Assembly (NCBI GenBank): GCA_031213475.1
Contig: JARUPZ010000007.1
Span: forward strand, 1,757,457-1,821,456
Direction of reading: 5' to 3'
Length of the DNA stretch: 64,000 nucleotides
From: Nereocystis luetkeana
Lineage: Eukaryota > Sar > Phaeophyceae > Laminariales > Laminariaceae
In this document: positions 38,701 through 41,315 of the stretch, piece after piece
Position numbering within the stretch: position 1 is the first letter of the stretch
How the letters are laid out: each line of letters starts with the position of its first letter
Made by a program: the position numbers and the translations under genes
The notes under the pieces: generated by a model
What the model saw: only the letters and a program-made list of their open reading frames with translations
Told to the model about the DNA's origin: nothing
Databases searched by the model: none

Positions 38701-39937
38701 GGGCAGCTCTCGCTTGCGGTGTGTATTGCTTGCTTGTTTTGTTTGTGTGACTCCGCATTCGAAAGGGCCTTGGCTTCCTTGCTCTGGTGTTGGGTGCAGT
38801 GGACAGACAGGAAGCCACAACAAGAAACAAAGAAAAAAACATCGTAAAAAAAACAAACGTGAAATCATCAGAATTCATTAAAATCAACACAAAGCACCAA
38901 GCACAGATGTACTGCGCCATCAACAACCAGCAGTCGCGGTTGGGAGAGGTGTCACCAAACACTCGATAAATATTCCAAGCTCGTTGTTGGTCTCTACTCT
39001 TGTCGTTATTGCGGGGCGACGTCGATGAACAGCAGTTGGGAGAGCACAGCTTTGCCTCGCCATACCCGCTACTTCTCGAGCAGAACGCAAGCACTTGCTG
39101 CCGGTCTGTGGTTCGACTCTTACCAAAATGCCCACATGGTTCGCGACCTGAAACAAAATGGATTTCAAGTCGAATACCTGGTACTATTTTGATGGTAATT
39201 TAAGGTGCAAGCAGGGCAAGAAGTGTTTCTTCTTTCCCTGAAAAGACACACAACAAACAACGTTGCACAAAAAAACGGAAATCCACACCAACCTTCCGAT
39301 AGTCGCCGCGAGACTTGTAGACTCCGCCGAGGCCAGCCAGTGCAGACGGACTGTACGGGTTGTGCACTAGCGCCCTCTCGTAGCACTCCGTAGCCTGTCC
39401 CTCGTTCTCCATGGACCTAGACACTCCTCCTAATGTCCCCCAGGCCTTCTCGTTGGCCTGAGCGAGCTGCTTCAACGCTCCATCTACGCCGCCTCCACCT
39501 CCTCCACCTCCTCCTCCTCCTGCTCCTCCTCCACCTCCACCTCCACCTCCACCTCCTCCACCTCCACCTGCTCCTCCAGCTGCGCCGCCTCCTGAACCCG
39601 CGCCAGTCCCTCCCGCAACGTCCATGTGCATCTGCCCTCCTCTTTGCGGCATGCTTCCCCCTGGATAGCTGCCGTGGTCCCCTCCCGCACCTCCTCCTCC
39701 TCCTCCTCCCCCTCCTCCACCTCCTCCACCTCCTCCCCCTCCTCCTCCTCCTCCACCTCCTCCTCCTCCTCCTCCTCCTCCTCCTCCTCCGCTGCCGCTT
39801 GCCCCAGCCCCTGCTGCTCCTCCACCGGGCCGTGACTGCAGCTGCCCGACGCCCATGCCGTGAGGAACGCCTAAGCGTCCACCCGGCATTGGTCCCAACG
39901 GCCGCGACACGCCGGTATTTGCGTGGCGAGGCTCCAT
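1..39937 (-). CDS. SSN6: Cyc8/Ssn6-type TPR transcriptional corepressor, 8 exons, 3' part outside window
   Basis: In yeast this family forms the nuclear Cyc8(Ssn6)-Tup1 corepressor; the TPR superhelix contacts Tup1 and DNA-bound repressors. Eight exons join in frame across GT-AG introns (phases 0,0,0,0,0,1,2) to give 462 codons: a 154-residue Gly-rich head, then nine TPR units. Conserved family stretches are clear: YCYLMINDLQ..YTAYQHALYH, LWYGIGLLYD, HAKALQQLGWLHY, WYLLGRCYM and WCSLGVLYYQ, each at the place expected from yeast Cyc8 order. The yeast Gln-rich N-terminus is replaced here by glycine. The tenth TPR and C-terminus lie left of position 1. Metazoan UTX/UTY share related TPRs, but no JmjC part can be checked here. 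The first intron is 32.6 kb and the others 0.7-1.6 kb. Identification is firm; regulation is not visible. Confidence 0.92.
92..562. repeat. GGGTA/AGGGT-rich minisatellite in intron 7
   Basis: Irregular tandem array of GGGTAGGGTA, GGGTAAGGGTAGA and TTAGAGGAGG blocks; higher-order units of about 60 bp recur between 120 and 330. It is telomere-like in composition but not a TTAGGG array. On the gene's sense strand it is a pyrimidine-rich TACCC array starting about 16 nt inside the intron from the exon 8 acceptor. Confidence 0.85.
669..682. repeat. Poly(G) tract (poly(C) in gene sense), intron 7
   Basis: Run of G on the plus strand inside intron 7. It is one of several long C runs in this gene's introns, read in the sense direction. 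Confidence 0.7.
1004..1039. repeat. Interstitial CCCTAA-type tract
   Basis: About five units of CTAACC/CCTAAC with one CTCTAAC variant, inside intron 7. A similar tract is at 56531-56565. It is too short to be a telomere. Confidence 0.7.
1120..1213 (-). CDS. SSN6: Exon 7: TPR8
   Basis: 94 nt between acceptor GGCAG|ACCCGC and donor GCTGT|GTGAGT (phase 2). It encodes (D)PQEGLGWYLLGRCYMAAHKH then ELAYAAYEQA(V), the eighth TPR. The unusually good GTGAGT donor decides the 3' boundary, because the frame would otherwise stop at TGA. Confidence 0.92.
1421..1447. repeat. Poly(G) tract of about 26 (poly(C) in sense), intron 6
   Basis: A nearly pure run of about 26 G; in gene sense it is a poly(C) tract about 210 nt upstream of the exon 7 acceptor. 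A second 15-G run lies at 1276-1290, still nearer the acceptor. Confidence 0.8.
1560..1990. repeat. CTACACCTACTGTGCATGT minisatellite in intron 6
   Basis: About 18 diverged copies of a 21-24 nt unit built on CACCTACTGTGCATGTRCTA. It is private to this intron, and its high-T plus-strand frames produce long spurious Cys/Thr/His reading frames. Confidence 0.85.
2056..2203 (-). CDS. SSN6: Exon 6: TPR6 helix B and TPR7
   Basis: 148 nt. Acceptor AACAG|ATTAAG was preferred over a second AG 6 nt later because it keeps the TPR6 A20/Y24 spacing (IKNAKNAYVKAL). It contains NKNHAKALQQLGWLHYKD and YLKRASEI. Donor ATAG|GTGGGT leaves phase 1, and the split Asp codon is completed by exon 7. Confidence 0.92.
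2204..3010. repeat. GGTCGG/CAGTCGG minisatellite in intron 5
   Basis: About 800 bp of short diverged units based on TCGGTCGG(A/T)AAA and CAGTCGGTA, starting directly at the exon 6 acceptor. No coding claim is made for the arginine-rich frames it creates. Confidence 0.8.
3020..3600. other. Intron 5, remainder
   Basis: Non-repetitive, T-rich in places. A short duplication (TTCCACCGAGG twice near 3450-3475) is visible. No gene or regulatory element is recognised. Confidence 0.4.
3628..3667. repeat. ACACGC microsatellite, intron 5
   Basis: CACACGCACACG-type dinucleotide/hexanucleotide run just inside the intron 5 donor side. Confidence 0.75.
3838..3930 (-). CDS. SSN6: Exon 5: TPR5 helix B and TPR6 helix A
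   Basis: 93 nt, 31 codons, acceptor CGCGCAG|ATCCTG, donor GAG|GTGCGT, phase 0. It encodes ILHDVLQAVNDPAW.. then DIWSQIGHVYELKRE. The W-x2-I-G-x2-Y spacing is the start of a TPR that exon 6 finishes. Confidence 0.92.
4040..4065. repeat. Poly(G) tract (poly(C) in sense), intron 4
   Basis: About 25 consecutive G on plus. In gene sense it is a poly(C) tract about 110 nt upstream of the exon 5 acceptor, followed by other pyrimidine-rich sequence. Confidence 0.8.
4255..4660. repeat. GCGCATACACCACAGCACATACA minisatellite, intron 4
   Basis: More than 15 diverged copies of a 12-15 nt module (CACATACAGCGCATACACC and variants). It is private to intron 4 and ends about 40 nt from the exon 4 donor. Confidence 0.85.
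4700..4759 (-). CDS. SSN6: Exon 4: micro-exon, TPR5 helix A
   Basis: A 60-nt exon too short for ordinary ORF finding. Acceptor TTCAG|GTTCGC and donor ACG|GTGAGC are phase 0. Its 20 codons start VRFRVGIINKQQ and end LDEALT, matching the Cyc8 fifth TPR (yeast equivalent reads RLGIIYKHQGKW). It restores TPR continuity between exon 3 and exon 5. Confidence 0.88.
4817..4842. repeat. Poly(G) tract (poly(C) in sense), intron 3
   Basis: GGGAGGGGGAGG followed by 18-19 G. In sense it lies about 65 nt upstream of the exon 4 acceptor, in the place of a polypyrimidine tract. Confidence 0.8.
5444..5563 (-). CDS. SSN6: Exon 3: TPR4
   Basis: 120 nt, 40 codons, acceptor CCGCAG|GACGCG, donor GAG|GTGGGC, phase 0. 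It encodes DARLWYGIGLLYDCYG.. and AFDACLKMDPNFELDHE, the fourth TPR of the family, with W4, G8, Y11 and A20 type positions in place. Confidence 0.93.
5669..5752. mobile_element. MITE B, degenerate copy
   Basis: GGACCGCAGTCCCGTT.. and ..CCCCAAAAACGGGACCC arms recognisable; outer ends are lost. Inside intron 2. Confidence 0.6.
5792..6105. repeat. Four tandem 78-bp units, intron 2
   Basis: Units start at 5792, 5870, 5948 and 6026 (exact 78-bp period) with the block GTAGTACCGCACCGTGCGTG in each. Units differ by only a few bases, so the expansion looks recent. Confidence 0.93.
6310..6412. mobile_element. MITE A copy, left end lost, intron 2
   Basis: Has ATTAAATAGGACCTACGG.., the internal AATATTTGGTCC and the right end, a poly(C) form of CCCCCGTAA. 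It serves as the reference for the motif-free TTAAATA|GGACC junction. Confidence 0.8.
6560..6709 (-). CDS. SSN6: Exon 2: TPR2 helix B and TPR3
   Basis: 150 nt, 50 codons, acceptor GGCCAG|GCGGTG and donor AAG|GTGGGA, both phase 0. It begins AVEYLQQAVAF, completing the TPR2 begun 32.6 kb upstream, then DGHTWEELAYCYLMINDLQ.. and YTAYQHALYHISNPK. This last block is the most family-specific stretch and matches the Cyc8 third TPR. Confidence 0.92.
6720..6880. repeat. GGGTGAGGGGCGGGG-rich purine tract at the 3' end of intron 1
   Basis: G-rich on plus, hence C-rich (CCCCACCCCCACCC) in gene sense, directly upstream of the exon 2 acceptor. It probably serves as an extended polypyrimidine tract. Confidence 0.6.
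7052..7079. repeat. (CAG)9 microsatellite
   Basis: Pure CAG array in intron 1, one of seven CAG/CTG arrays of at least seven units in the window. Confidence 0.95.
7770..8170. repeat. ATCA tetranucleotide and CAA trinucleotide low-complexity block
   Basis: ATCAATCAATC runs peak at 7998-8046; (CAA)n follows at about 8103-8163. Simple sequence only. Confidence 0.85.
8180..9640. other. Intron 1 stretch without recognised elements
   Basis: Mixed sequence with repeated GAGCCGA/AGAGCCGA words near 8275-8390 and 8620-8670, and poly(T) at 9003-9042. No gene or known repeat is recognised. Confidence 0.35.
9648..9790. repeat. TCA/CAT trinucleotide-rich block
   Basis: ATCATCATCATCATC and CATCGTCAC-type runs. 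A second block lies at 10060-10130. Confidence 0.8.
9808..9925. mobile_element. MITE A copy with a TACCTGGTA insertion
   Basis: TA-TTACGGGG.. to ..CCGTAA-TA. TTAAATA|CCTGGTA|GGATCTACGG carries the 7-bp insert relative to the copy at 6310. It shares this insert and an A-rich interior with the copy at 53204, so the two probably descend from one inserted progenitor. Confidence 0.88.
9941..10047. mobile_element. MITE A copy
   Basis: TA-TTGCGGGGGGCCATAG.. to ..CTATGTCCCCCCGTA, with internal AGGACCAAATATTGTTGG. Lies 15 bp from the previous copy. Confidence 0.88.
10386..10495. mobile_element. MITE A copy
   Basis: TA-TTACGGGGGACC.. to ..GGTCCCCCATAA-TA; near-consensus interior. Confidence 0.9.
10874..10987. 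repeat. Near-perfect 46-bp inverted repeat with 22-nt loop
   Basis: Arms 10874-10919 and 10942-10987 pair with about two mismatches; the arms contain AAGTACGCGCTCC and GCAGCAGGGGCAGT. If transcribed it folds as a long single hairpin. It matches none of the MITE families. Confidence 0.85.
11734..11795. mobile_element. MITE B half copy
   Basis: Only the right half is recognisable: AACCACTCGAAATCCAAGTA, GTTTGTCACCAAAGCGAGAC and TTAAAAGGG. Confidence 0.6.
12095..12345 (+). repeat. Dispersed repeat E, copy 1 (GATCTACAGATAGATCAT array plus tail)
   Basis: Five GATCTRCAGAYAGATCAT units followed by a unique tail (AGGATCTGC..GTACAGAT, ACCCGGC, ATCGGGAATAGA) that recurs in order at 49938-50150. Confidence 0.7.
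12420..12470. mobile_element. MITE A right-half fragment
   Basis: TTTTACTAACAATATTTGAT then TTACTGTGGTCCCCCGTAA. Confidence 0.7.
12471..12562. mobile_element. MITE A fragment carrying three stacked TACCWGGTA inserts
   Basis: AAATATATA then CCAGGTA, CCAGGTA, CCTGGTA, then GGTTTTAGTG and GGTCCCCCGCAA-TA. The same TA carries one insert in the copies at 57780 and 14590 and none in most others. Confidence 0.8.
12602..12698. mobile_element. MITE B, diverged copy
   Basis: AACCTTTTCAGTCAAGCAGT, GTTTGAC, CAACGGGACTGGC.., CCTAAAAGGGGGTAA. Confidence 0.6.
12738..12850. repeat. Inverted GGGTC / GACCC arrays
   Basis: GGTCGGGTCGGGTCGG.. on the left and CGACCCGACCCGACCC.. on the right, about 40 bp apart; they can form a long hairpin. 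Confidence 0.85.
12980..13089. mobile_element. MITE A copy
   Basis: TA-TTACGGGGAACC.. to ..GGTCCCCCGTAA-TA with an intact interior. Confidence 0.9.
13096..13470. repeat. Tandem repeat, about six 62-66 bp units
   Basis: Each unit reads about GTGTAGGGGGCGGTCAGTCA then AGCGGTCAAACCGCGGTCTC, GAGGCC, ATATACCAG. The GCGGT..ACCGC part can self-pair. Confidence 0.9.
13480..13960. other. Intron 1 stretch with overlapping open frames on both strands
   Basis: A 166-codon plus frame and a 184-codon minus frame overlap here. Composition is plain and neither contains a motif I recognise; treated as chance. Confidence 0.3.
13961..14069. mobile_element. MITE A copy
   Basis: CTTACGGGGGACCGTAG.. to ..CTATGGTCCCCCGGTA. 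Confidence 0.88.
14130..14225. mobile_element. MITE B copy
   Basis: TTAA-CCCCTTTAGAACCGCAG.. paired with ..CTGCGGTCCTAAAAGGGTT; about 93-bp palindrome. Confidence 0.88.
14403..14502. mobile_element. MITE B, diverged copy
   Basis: TTTAGAAATAACTGCAGTCC.. and ..GAACTGCGGTTCTATTG..AGGGTTA. Confidence 0.7.
14590..14704. mobile_element. MITE A copy with a TACCAGGTA insertion
   Basis: AAAAACCTA|CCAGGTA|TATATTTAACC against AAAAACCTA|TATATTTGACC in the copy at 33668. The right terminus is truncated (..GGTCCAATAG). Confidence 0.9.
14781..14793. repeat. Poly(G) tract
   Basis: A 12-13 G run in intron 1. Confidence 0.8.
15079..15175. mobile_element. MITE B copy with TTAA on both sides
   Basis: TTAA-CCCCTTTAGTACCGCGG.. 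to ..GGGGTACTAAAAGGG-TTAA. Confidence 0.9.
16740..16894. mobile_element. Two fused MITE B copies
   Basis: A first near-complete palindrome (GACTGCGGCCCCGTC..CAACGGGACTG) runs directly into a second (CCGCAGTCCCGTTTTGGGG..CGGGACTGCG..AAAGGGGTCAA). Confidence 0.8.
17152..17247. mobile_element. MITE B copy
   Basis: TTAA-CCCTTTTAGTGCTCCGG.. to ..CTGCAGTACTAAAAGGGTTA. Confidence 0.88.
17849..18198 (+). mobile_element. Dimeric tRNA-derived SINE, full length
   Basis: The left unit has A-box-like GGTGGTTCAAGTGG and B-box GGGTTCGAGCCCC with a perfect 5-bp T stem (CTGGG/CCCAG), ending ACTTTATTTGCA plus an A-rich linker. The right unit runs from GGATTCAATTGTTGAGAGCG to AATGGGATGAG and an 18-21 A tail. 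RNA polymerase III transcription is inferred from the boxes. Confidence 0.88.
18521..18745 (-). repeat. Dispersed repeat C copy with a 12-bp TA-bounded insert
   Basis: The reverse complement shares ACCAGTGTCC-, CTGTGGTCACGAAG- and GTACTGGATACGAC-type blocks with other C copies. Relative to copies at 26250 and 60845 it has TA|CTTCGAGAAGTA|TCTCT. Confidence 0.75.
19794..19823. repeat. (CAG)10 microsatellite
   Basis: Pure CAG array. Confidence 0.95.
19860..20031. repeat. 86-bp tandem duplication
   Basis: Two essentially identical units starting at 19860 and 19946. Each contains two short hairpins, GGCGGTGATCCGCC and AGAGCGGATACCGCTCT. Confidence 0.93.
20105..20215 (+). repeat. tRNA-like/SINE-head-like segment
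   Basis: A B-box-like GGTTCGAGTCC with flanking CTAG../..CGGG, preceded about 55 nt upstream by TGGTCTGATGGG. The cloverleaf is not complete, so this is a tRNA-derived relic at best. Confidence 0.35.
20695..20735. repeat. (TA)n microsatellite bracketed by TACCTGGTA and TACCAGGTA
   Basis: About 40 bp of TATATA between motif copies at 20691 and 20735. TA-rich sequence offers many TA targets. Confidence 0.85.
21390..21550. repeat. Direct duplication flanking (CAG)8
   Basis: GGGCGAGAAACTGCGCTCCC with CGCGACGAAACGCCTC occurs at about 21415 and 21507, on either side of the CAG array at 21464-21487. Confidence 0.88.
21690..21815 (+). repeat. Dispersed repeat C, partial copy
   Basis: TTTTTTCTACCGGTCGACAT, GCACAACCAGTGTC, CCGATTCTTCAATCCTAGAG. 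Confidence 0.75.
21820..22021. mobile_element. MITE A copy interrupted by MITE B
   Basis: The outer element runs TA-TTACGGGGGACCATAG to CTATGCCCCCCCGTAA-TA. Its GTTAAC site is split by the MITE B at 21838-21934. The 97 bp between the TTAA repeats can be removed to recover a normal MITE A. Confidence 0.93.
21838..21934. mobile_element. MITE B inserted in MITE A, TTAA duplication
   Basis: TTAA-CCCTTTTAGAACCGCAG.. to ..CTGCGGTTCTGAAGGGG-TTAA, placed inside the MITE A word AGTTAACAGG. This demonstrates a TTAA target-site duplication, the hallmark of piggyBac-type elements. Confidence 0.93.
22640..22832 (+). repeat. Dispersed repeat C, left part, with a TACCAGGTA insertion
   Basis: TTTCTACCGGTCGACATCC.. 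to ..CTGTGGTACAAAAGCTA|CCAGGTA|CGACACAAG. Copies at 26250 and 60845 read AAGCTA|CGTCACAGAG and AATCTA|CGCCACAGAG with no insert. Its right part resumes at 23547 after element F. Confidence 0.82.
22833..23546. mobile_element. Element F: 0.7-kb inverted-repeat element inserted in repeat C
   Basis: Ends GGGCCGTTTTTAACGAC and GTCGTTAAAAACGGCCC, with imperfect inner repeats (TTGCCAA, GCTATTTTA). The ends resemble element P (GGGCC-N4-TTAACGA), so a PIF/Harbinger-like origin is possible. No transposase is visible; a 136-codon minus frame (23065-23475) is unrecognised. Confidence 0.8.
23547..23640 (+). repeat. Dispersed repeat C, right part of the copy begun at 22640
   Basis: ATGCAGAGTAGACACTGCAACGCC, TACTGGATACGGCAGG, CATCCTATGAAAG. 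It completes the interrupted copy. Confidence 0.75.
23893..24342. mobile_element. Element G: 450-bp inverted-repeat element
   Basis: Terminal arms of about 47 bp share GTGAGG, TGTGTCTT-ACCC-CCCAGAGAGCAT and GGAACGAGC in opposite orientation. A 59-codon plus frame (ATG 23944, starting MEYYLPHELVLIG) and a 116-codon minus frame lie inside. Neither is recognised, and either could be a transposase remnant. Confidence 0.75.
24700..24827 (-). repeat. Dispersed repeat C, part 1, interrupted by a SINE
   Basis: The reverse complement holds the CATGGCATTGCATTG.. and CTTTGGCGTAGTTTAGTAACC blocks of family C, then ATCTCA at the SINE junction. Confidence 0.75.
24828..25170 (+). mobile_element. Dimeric SINE inserted in repeat C, ATCTCA duplication
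   Basis: Begins ..CCGGTCGCCCCGGTGGTTC, contains both units and ends in about 17 A. ATCTCA occurs directly before the head and directly after the tail, a target-site duplication of at least 6 bp as expected for LINE-mediated retroposition. Confidence 0.9.
25165..25262 (-). repeat. Dispersed repeat C, part 2
   Basis: AAGGATTGAAGAATCGGCAC, ACACTGGTTGCGCTGGATGT, GTAGACAAAACAAATGAACG, resuming the copy interrupted by the SINE. Confidence 0.8.
26250..26426 (+). repeat. Dispersed repeat C, left part, interrupted by MITE A
   Basis: ACATTAAACCGTTCTGTCTA.. to ..AATGCAAAGCCATGTCAGCATAC, then MITE A, then GATACGACAGGCACGACATA at 26536-26575. The homologous copy at 60845 has TATTAATA in place of the MITE. 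Confidence 0.85.
26427..26535. mobile_element. MITE A inserted in repeat C
   Basis: TA-TTACGGGGGGCCATAG.. to ..CTATGGCCCCCCGTAA-TA, complete, with TA on both sides. Occupied-site partner of the footprint at 61039. Confidence 0.93.
26645..26745 (-). repeat. Dispersed repeat C, right-end fragment, inverted
   Basis: GAATGCGTACGTCGTGCCTG then TCGTATCCAGTACGAC and ACATGGCATTG, opposite orientation to the copy at 26250. Confidence 0.7.
26759..27575. mobile_element. Element P copy 1 (817 bp)
   Basis: Starts GGGCCCGAAACGTTTTTCAT and ends CGTTAAGATGGGCCC. It is co-linear over its whole length with 42071-42861, including AGGCGCCGCGGATGGTCTA and TTGCTTCGGTTTCAGGAACA. It contains TATTAATA (27215) where copy 2 has none. 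No transposase motif, so presumably non-autonomous. Confidence 0.82.
27586..27710 (-). repeat. Dispersed repeat C, partial copy
   Basis: TGGCGTAGTTTTGTGGTCAC, AGGATTGAGGATTCAGCCCG, GATATCGACGGGTCGAAAGA. Confidence 0.7.
27742..27851. mobile_element. MITE A copy
   Basis: TA-TTACGGGGGACCATAG.. to ..CTATGCCCCCCCACAA-TA. Confidence 0.9.
28290..28740. repeat. Diverged CAGAACCTACAGA / GTACCCGTA repeats
   Basis: CAGAACCTACAGA appears at about 28300 and 28487 and short GTACCCG/CGGGTA words recur. No element boundary is visible. Confidence 0.4.
29540..29612 (-). repeat. Dispersed repeat C fragment
   Basis: CAGACACTGGTTGTGCTGGA, TGTCGACGGGTAGGAAGAAC. Confidence 0.7.
29984..30222 (+). mobile_element. 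SINE right monomer only
   Basis: Begins ATTCAATTGTTGAGAGCGCC and ends AATGGGATGAG with an A-rich tail; CTATT lies on both sides. It starts at the same base as the copy at 36580, so the right unit appears to move independently of the tRNA head. Confidence 0.82.
31745..31920. repeat. Short tandem GCTGGAGCCTGTCCT repeat
   Basis: Five or six 15-20 nt units of CTGGAGCCTGTCCTGTG. The flanking CCACTCCAGAGTTAYTGGAG and GACCACGGRCTGCATTGTA words recur once at 34316-34390. Confidence 0.75.
32712..32790. mobile_element. MITE B, degenerate copy
   Basis: ACCCCAGTCCCAAACTACCT.., CACTTTGTCCCCA.., GGGAGTGCGGTGCTATAGG. Confidence 0.5.
32812..32888 (+). repeat. Dispersed repeat C fragment
   Basis: TTCTTCCTACCCGTCGACTT, CAGCACAACCAGTGTCCGTG, TGATTCTTCATTCCTA. 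Confidence 0.75.
33076..33172. mobile_element. MITE B copy with TTAA on both sides
   Basis: TTAA-CCCTTTTAGGACCGGAG.. to ..CTCCAGATCGAAAAGGG-TTAA. Confidence 0.9.
33668..33776. mobile_element. MITE A copy (insert-free reference)
   Basis: TA-TTACGGAGGACCATAG.. to ..CTATGGTCCCCCGTAA-TA; AAAAACCTATATATTTGACC is uninterrupted. Confidence 0.92.
34525..34590 (-). mobile_element. Degenerate SINE right-monomer fragment
   Basis: AACTCAGATCCGGAGTCATA and nearby CTTTTCCGCCTCCC align to the conserved centre of the SINE right unit. Confidence 0.5.
34600..34750 (+). repeat. Dispersed repeat D copy 1
   Basis: CACATGTCAAGCGAGGCAAA, GGCCGAGTGTTCCGGATTAA, AACCTA|GTGGTGTGG (no insert), GCTGTCTCCTGACATC. Confidence 0.8.
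35148..35245 (-). repeat. Dispersed repeat C fragment with an 8-bp TA-bounded insert
   Basis: GGATTGAAGAATCGGCACGG, CACTGGTTGTGCT then ATTAAATA, then GATATCGACGGG. Other copies read GTGCTGGATGTCGACGGG. Confidence 0.7.
35752..35868 (+). repeat. Dispersed repeat C, diverged copy
   Basis: TTCACATTAAATCGTCCTTC, CACACCCAGTGTACGTCCTG, TTCCTCATCCTAGAGAGACA. Confidence 0.65.
36105..36210. repeat. Short tandem duplication, about 44 bp
   Basis: TTAAATGGGCGACATGCAAA with TGCCAAGAGCTAAATGGGG occurs twice in a row (about 36125 and 36168). Confidence 0.85.
36580..36812 (+). mobile_element. SINE right monomer only
   Basis: Starts GGATTCAATTGTTGAGAGCG, ends AAATGGCATGAGC and an A-rich tail. No tRNA head. 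Confidence 0.82.
39293..39937 (-). CDS. SSN6: Exon 1: start codon, Gly-rich head, TPR1 and start of TPR2
   Basis: ATG at 39937-39935 in context GCGGACATGG, with purine at -3 and G at +4. The frame stays open further upstream without another ATG before 39964, so an upstream exon is possible. Residues 1-35 are ordinary. Roughly 36-154 are almost pure glycine with a little Ala and Ser, encoded by GGA/GGT/GGC runs seen as CCTCCT on the plus strand. Residues 155-215 start with LKQLAQANEKAWGTLGG and hold TPR1 (W, G, A and Y..A positions, ending ALVHNP) and helix A of TPR2 (ALAGLGGVYKSRGDYRK). The donor is AAG|GTTGGT, phase 0. Confidence 0.88.
39484..39825. repeat. SSN6: Trinucleotide CTC/CAC array encoding polyglycine in exon 1
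   Basis: Interrupted (CTC)n and (CAC)n runs on plus, read as GGA, GGT, GAG-type purine triplets on minus; in the coding frame they give Gly. Other frames give spurious polyGlu, polyLeu or polySer proteins. The array is prone to length change. Confidence 0.9.
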
Positions 39938-40404
39938 GTCCGCCGTCACTGCACGCTGGGTCAATGAGATTCTAGGCCAGGGACGGTGCAGTGGTGTTGT
40001 AGCTCCACTTTTTTTAGTTGGGAGCGTCTTTTTGCTTTTGAAAAAAAAAACACCTGTTGTGTCGGGCCGGAAGAACAGGATCCCGTTATGAAAAGACCAA
40101 TGTTTTTAGGAGCACCCGAAATAGCGAAATGAACACCACCACAGCAGCAGCAACATTTCAACATTTTAAACCAAACACGGCAAGCAGCACAGCAGCGGCG
40201 GCAGATTTTGCTTCGCCGTCGTGCACTGTACGGCGCAGGTCGAGAGCTGTCGGGGATACGGATACGGCAATACGGCCGGCGGAGAGCACGACAAGGGTCC
40301 AGTCTGAAGTCCCCTTTGAGGACACCATTGACCGTGTGTGCACCGTACTCCGCTCCTCAGCAACAGGACAAGTATTTACTCTACCGCCCACTACCATAAA
40401 ATCC
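39938..40404. promoter_or_regulatory. Presumed 5' UTR/promoter region, possibly bidirectional
   Basis: 467 bp between the SSN6-like ATG (minus) and the ATG of a possible divergent gene (plus, 40405). It contains poly(A)/poly(T) at 40045-40055, GCAGCAGCAACA runs at 40142-40155, and no TATA box I would trust. Function is inferred from position only. Confidence 0.4.
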
Positions 40405-40560
40405 ATGGGGAAGAAATCACGCAGCGGGTCAACCAACGACTGTACGCCGGATGCCCAATCTGCCGCACGAAACGATGACAGCGGCGCCAACAACAGTGCT
40501 GCTCTCCCCAAGGAAAAATCAACACCGGCGGAAGAGGGCCCAGGCTGGGTAAGGTTCAAG
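40405..40560 (+). CDS. Possible first exon of a divergent unknown gene
   Basis: ATG in TCCATGGGG, 52 codons starting MGKKSRSGSTNDCTPDAQSA and ending GPGWVRFK, then donor AAG|GTGAGG; an alternative GG|GTAAGG lies 12 nt earlier. The frame is open upstream to 40057. The peptide is polar and disordered-looking, with no recognised domain. The head-to-head position with the SSN6-like gene and the good donor are the only support. Confidence 0.3.
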
Positions 40561-40738
40561 GTGAGGGCCTTGCAATTGTCAACGCCGCTGGTTACCGCGT
40601 ACAAAGTACTGCTGTACCCGACGAGAACAAAACCTGTGTGAGGGCTTGTTGAATCTCTGATTCAGGGTTTTCTGAGAACAAGTTTATTGTGCGTCGTAAT
40701 ACTCTCGGTGTGGGTGTGTGTTCCGTGCTGCTTTCCAG

Positions 40739-40847
40739 AGACGTGTGCGCGCCATGAGATGCCTGCAGAGAGCACCGACCAGCGGCAAGAGGCTTGAGTG
40801 GAACCGTCCGTGGAACTCCTCTTTGTTCCGAATGAACCAAGGACCAG
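40739..40847 (+). CDS. Possible second exon of the divergent unknown gene
   Basis: Acceptor TTTCCAG| then a basic peptide (RRVRAMRCLQRAPTSGKR.. WNRPWNSSLFRMNQGP) and donor CCAG|GTACAG. It keeps the frame of 40405-40560. The opposite strand is also open here, so this is weak. Confidence 0.2.
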
Positions 40848-41155
40848 GTACAGCACCGAACTTTGGACGGACAGCATGCCTCTCTGCTTGTGCTGCGATC
40901 CTGTAGTGGGCCTTGTTGTAGTTTCCCAACTGAAAAGGTACCAGAGGTACCAGCATACCGGAACACCTCGAGCTTTGCTCAGCCTTCATCTACACCAGTA
41001 TTCGACGCGATTCGGCGAGGGAAGGAGGGCAGGGCTACGTGTACGAGTATAATATGTACGTACTGCTGTGTGAAGTCTCATCTAATGCAAGGCACGAACC
41101 GTCCTCGTTGTGGAGAGGGGGGAGGAGGAGACCCTGCTATTAGTATGTACCCTGG

Positions 41156-41164
41156 TACCAGGTA
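41156..41164 (+). repeat. TACCAGGTA example upstream of the gene
   Basis: One of the motif copies outside the intron, showing the motif is not an intron feature. Confidence 0.85.
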
Positions 41165-41315
41165 TGTCACCCCAGTTCTGGGTTTACTTCGTGTGTACGT
41201 TATGGCCTCCACGTTACTACTTCTGCTTGTAGTGCAGCGTAAATGGATGGCGTTGGCCTGCTTTTCCGCAGGTGTTCGTGATTGAGTTCGGCAGTTGGAT
41301 GGAGGCATAGAGTCC

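Larger units (their letters stand above)
6710..39292 (-). other. SSN6: Giant first intron (32,583 bp) of the SSN6-like gene
   Basis: Bounded by AAG|GTTGGT at 39292 and GGCCAG| at 6710; the flanking exons rebuild one continuous TPR. It holds MITE A, MITE B, C, D, F, G, P and SINE copies, satellites and about 39 TACCWGGTA sites. I see no convincing nested gene. Stretches without a named repeat (for example 15180-16730, 17250-17840, 18770-19790, 27850-29540, 30225-31740, 37000-39170) contain only AT-rich or mixed sequence, short microsatellites and TA-bounded micro-insertions. Confidence 0.85.

Noticed and set aside
39433..39975. Long plus-strand Leu/Pro/His-rich and minus-strand Glu-rich frames over exon 1
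   Set aside because: Shadows of the GGA/GGT glycine array; only one minus frame continues into TPR sequence.
40684..40989. Minus 101-codon frame (FQLGNYNKAHYRIAAQAERH..) as another TPR exon
   Set aside because: The TPR consensus positions do not fit, and it lies upstream of the start codon. Both strands are open here.
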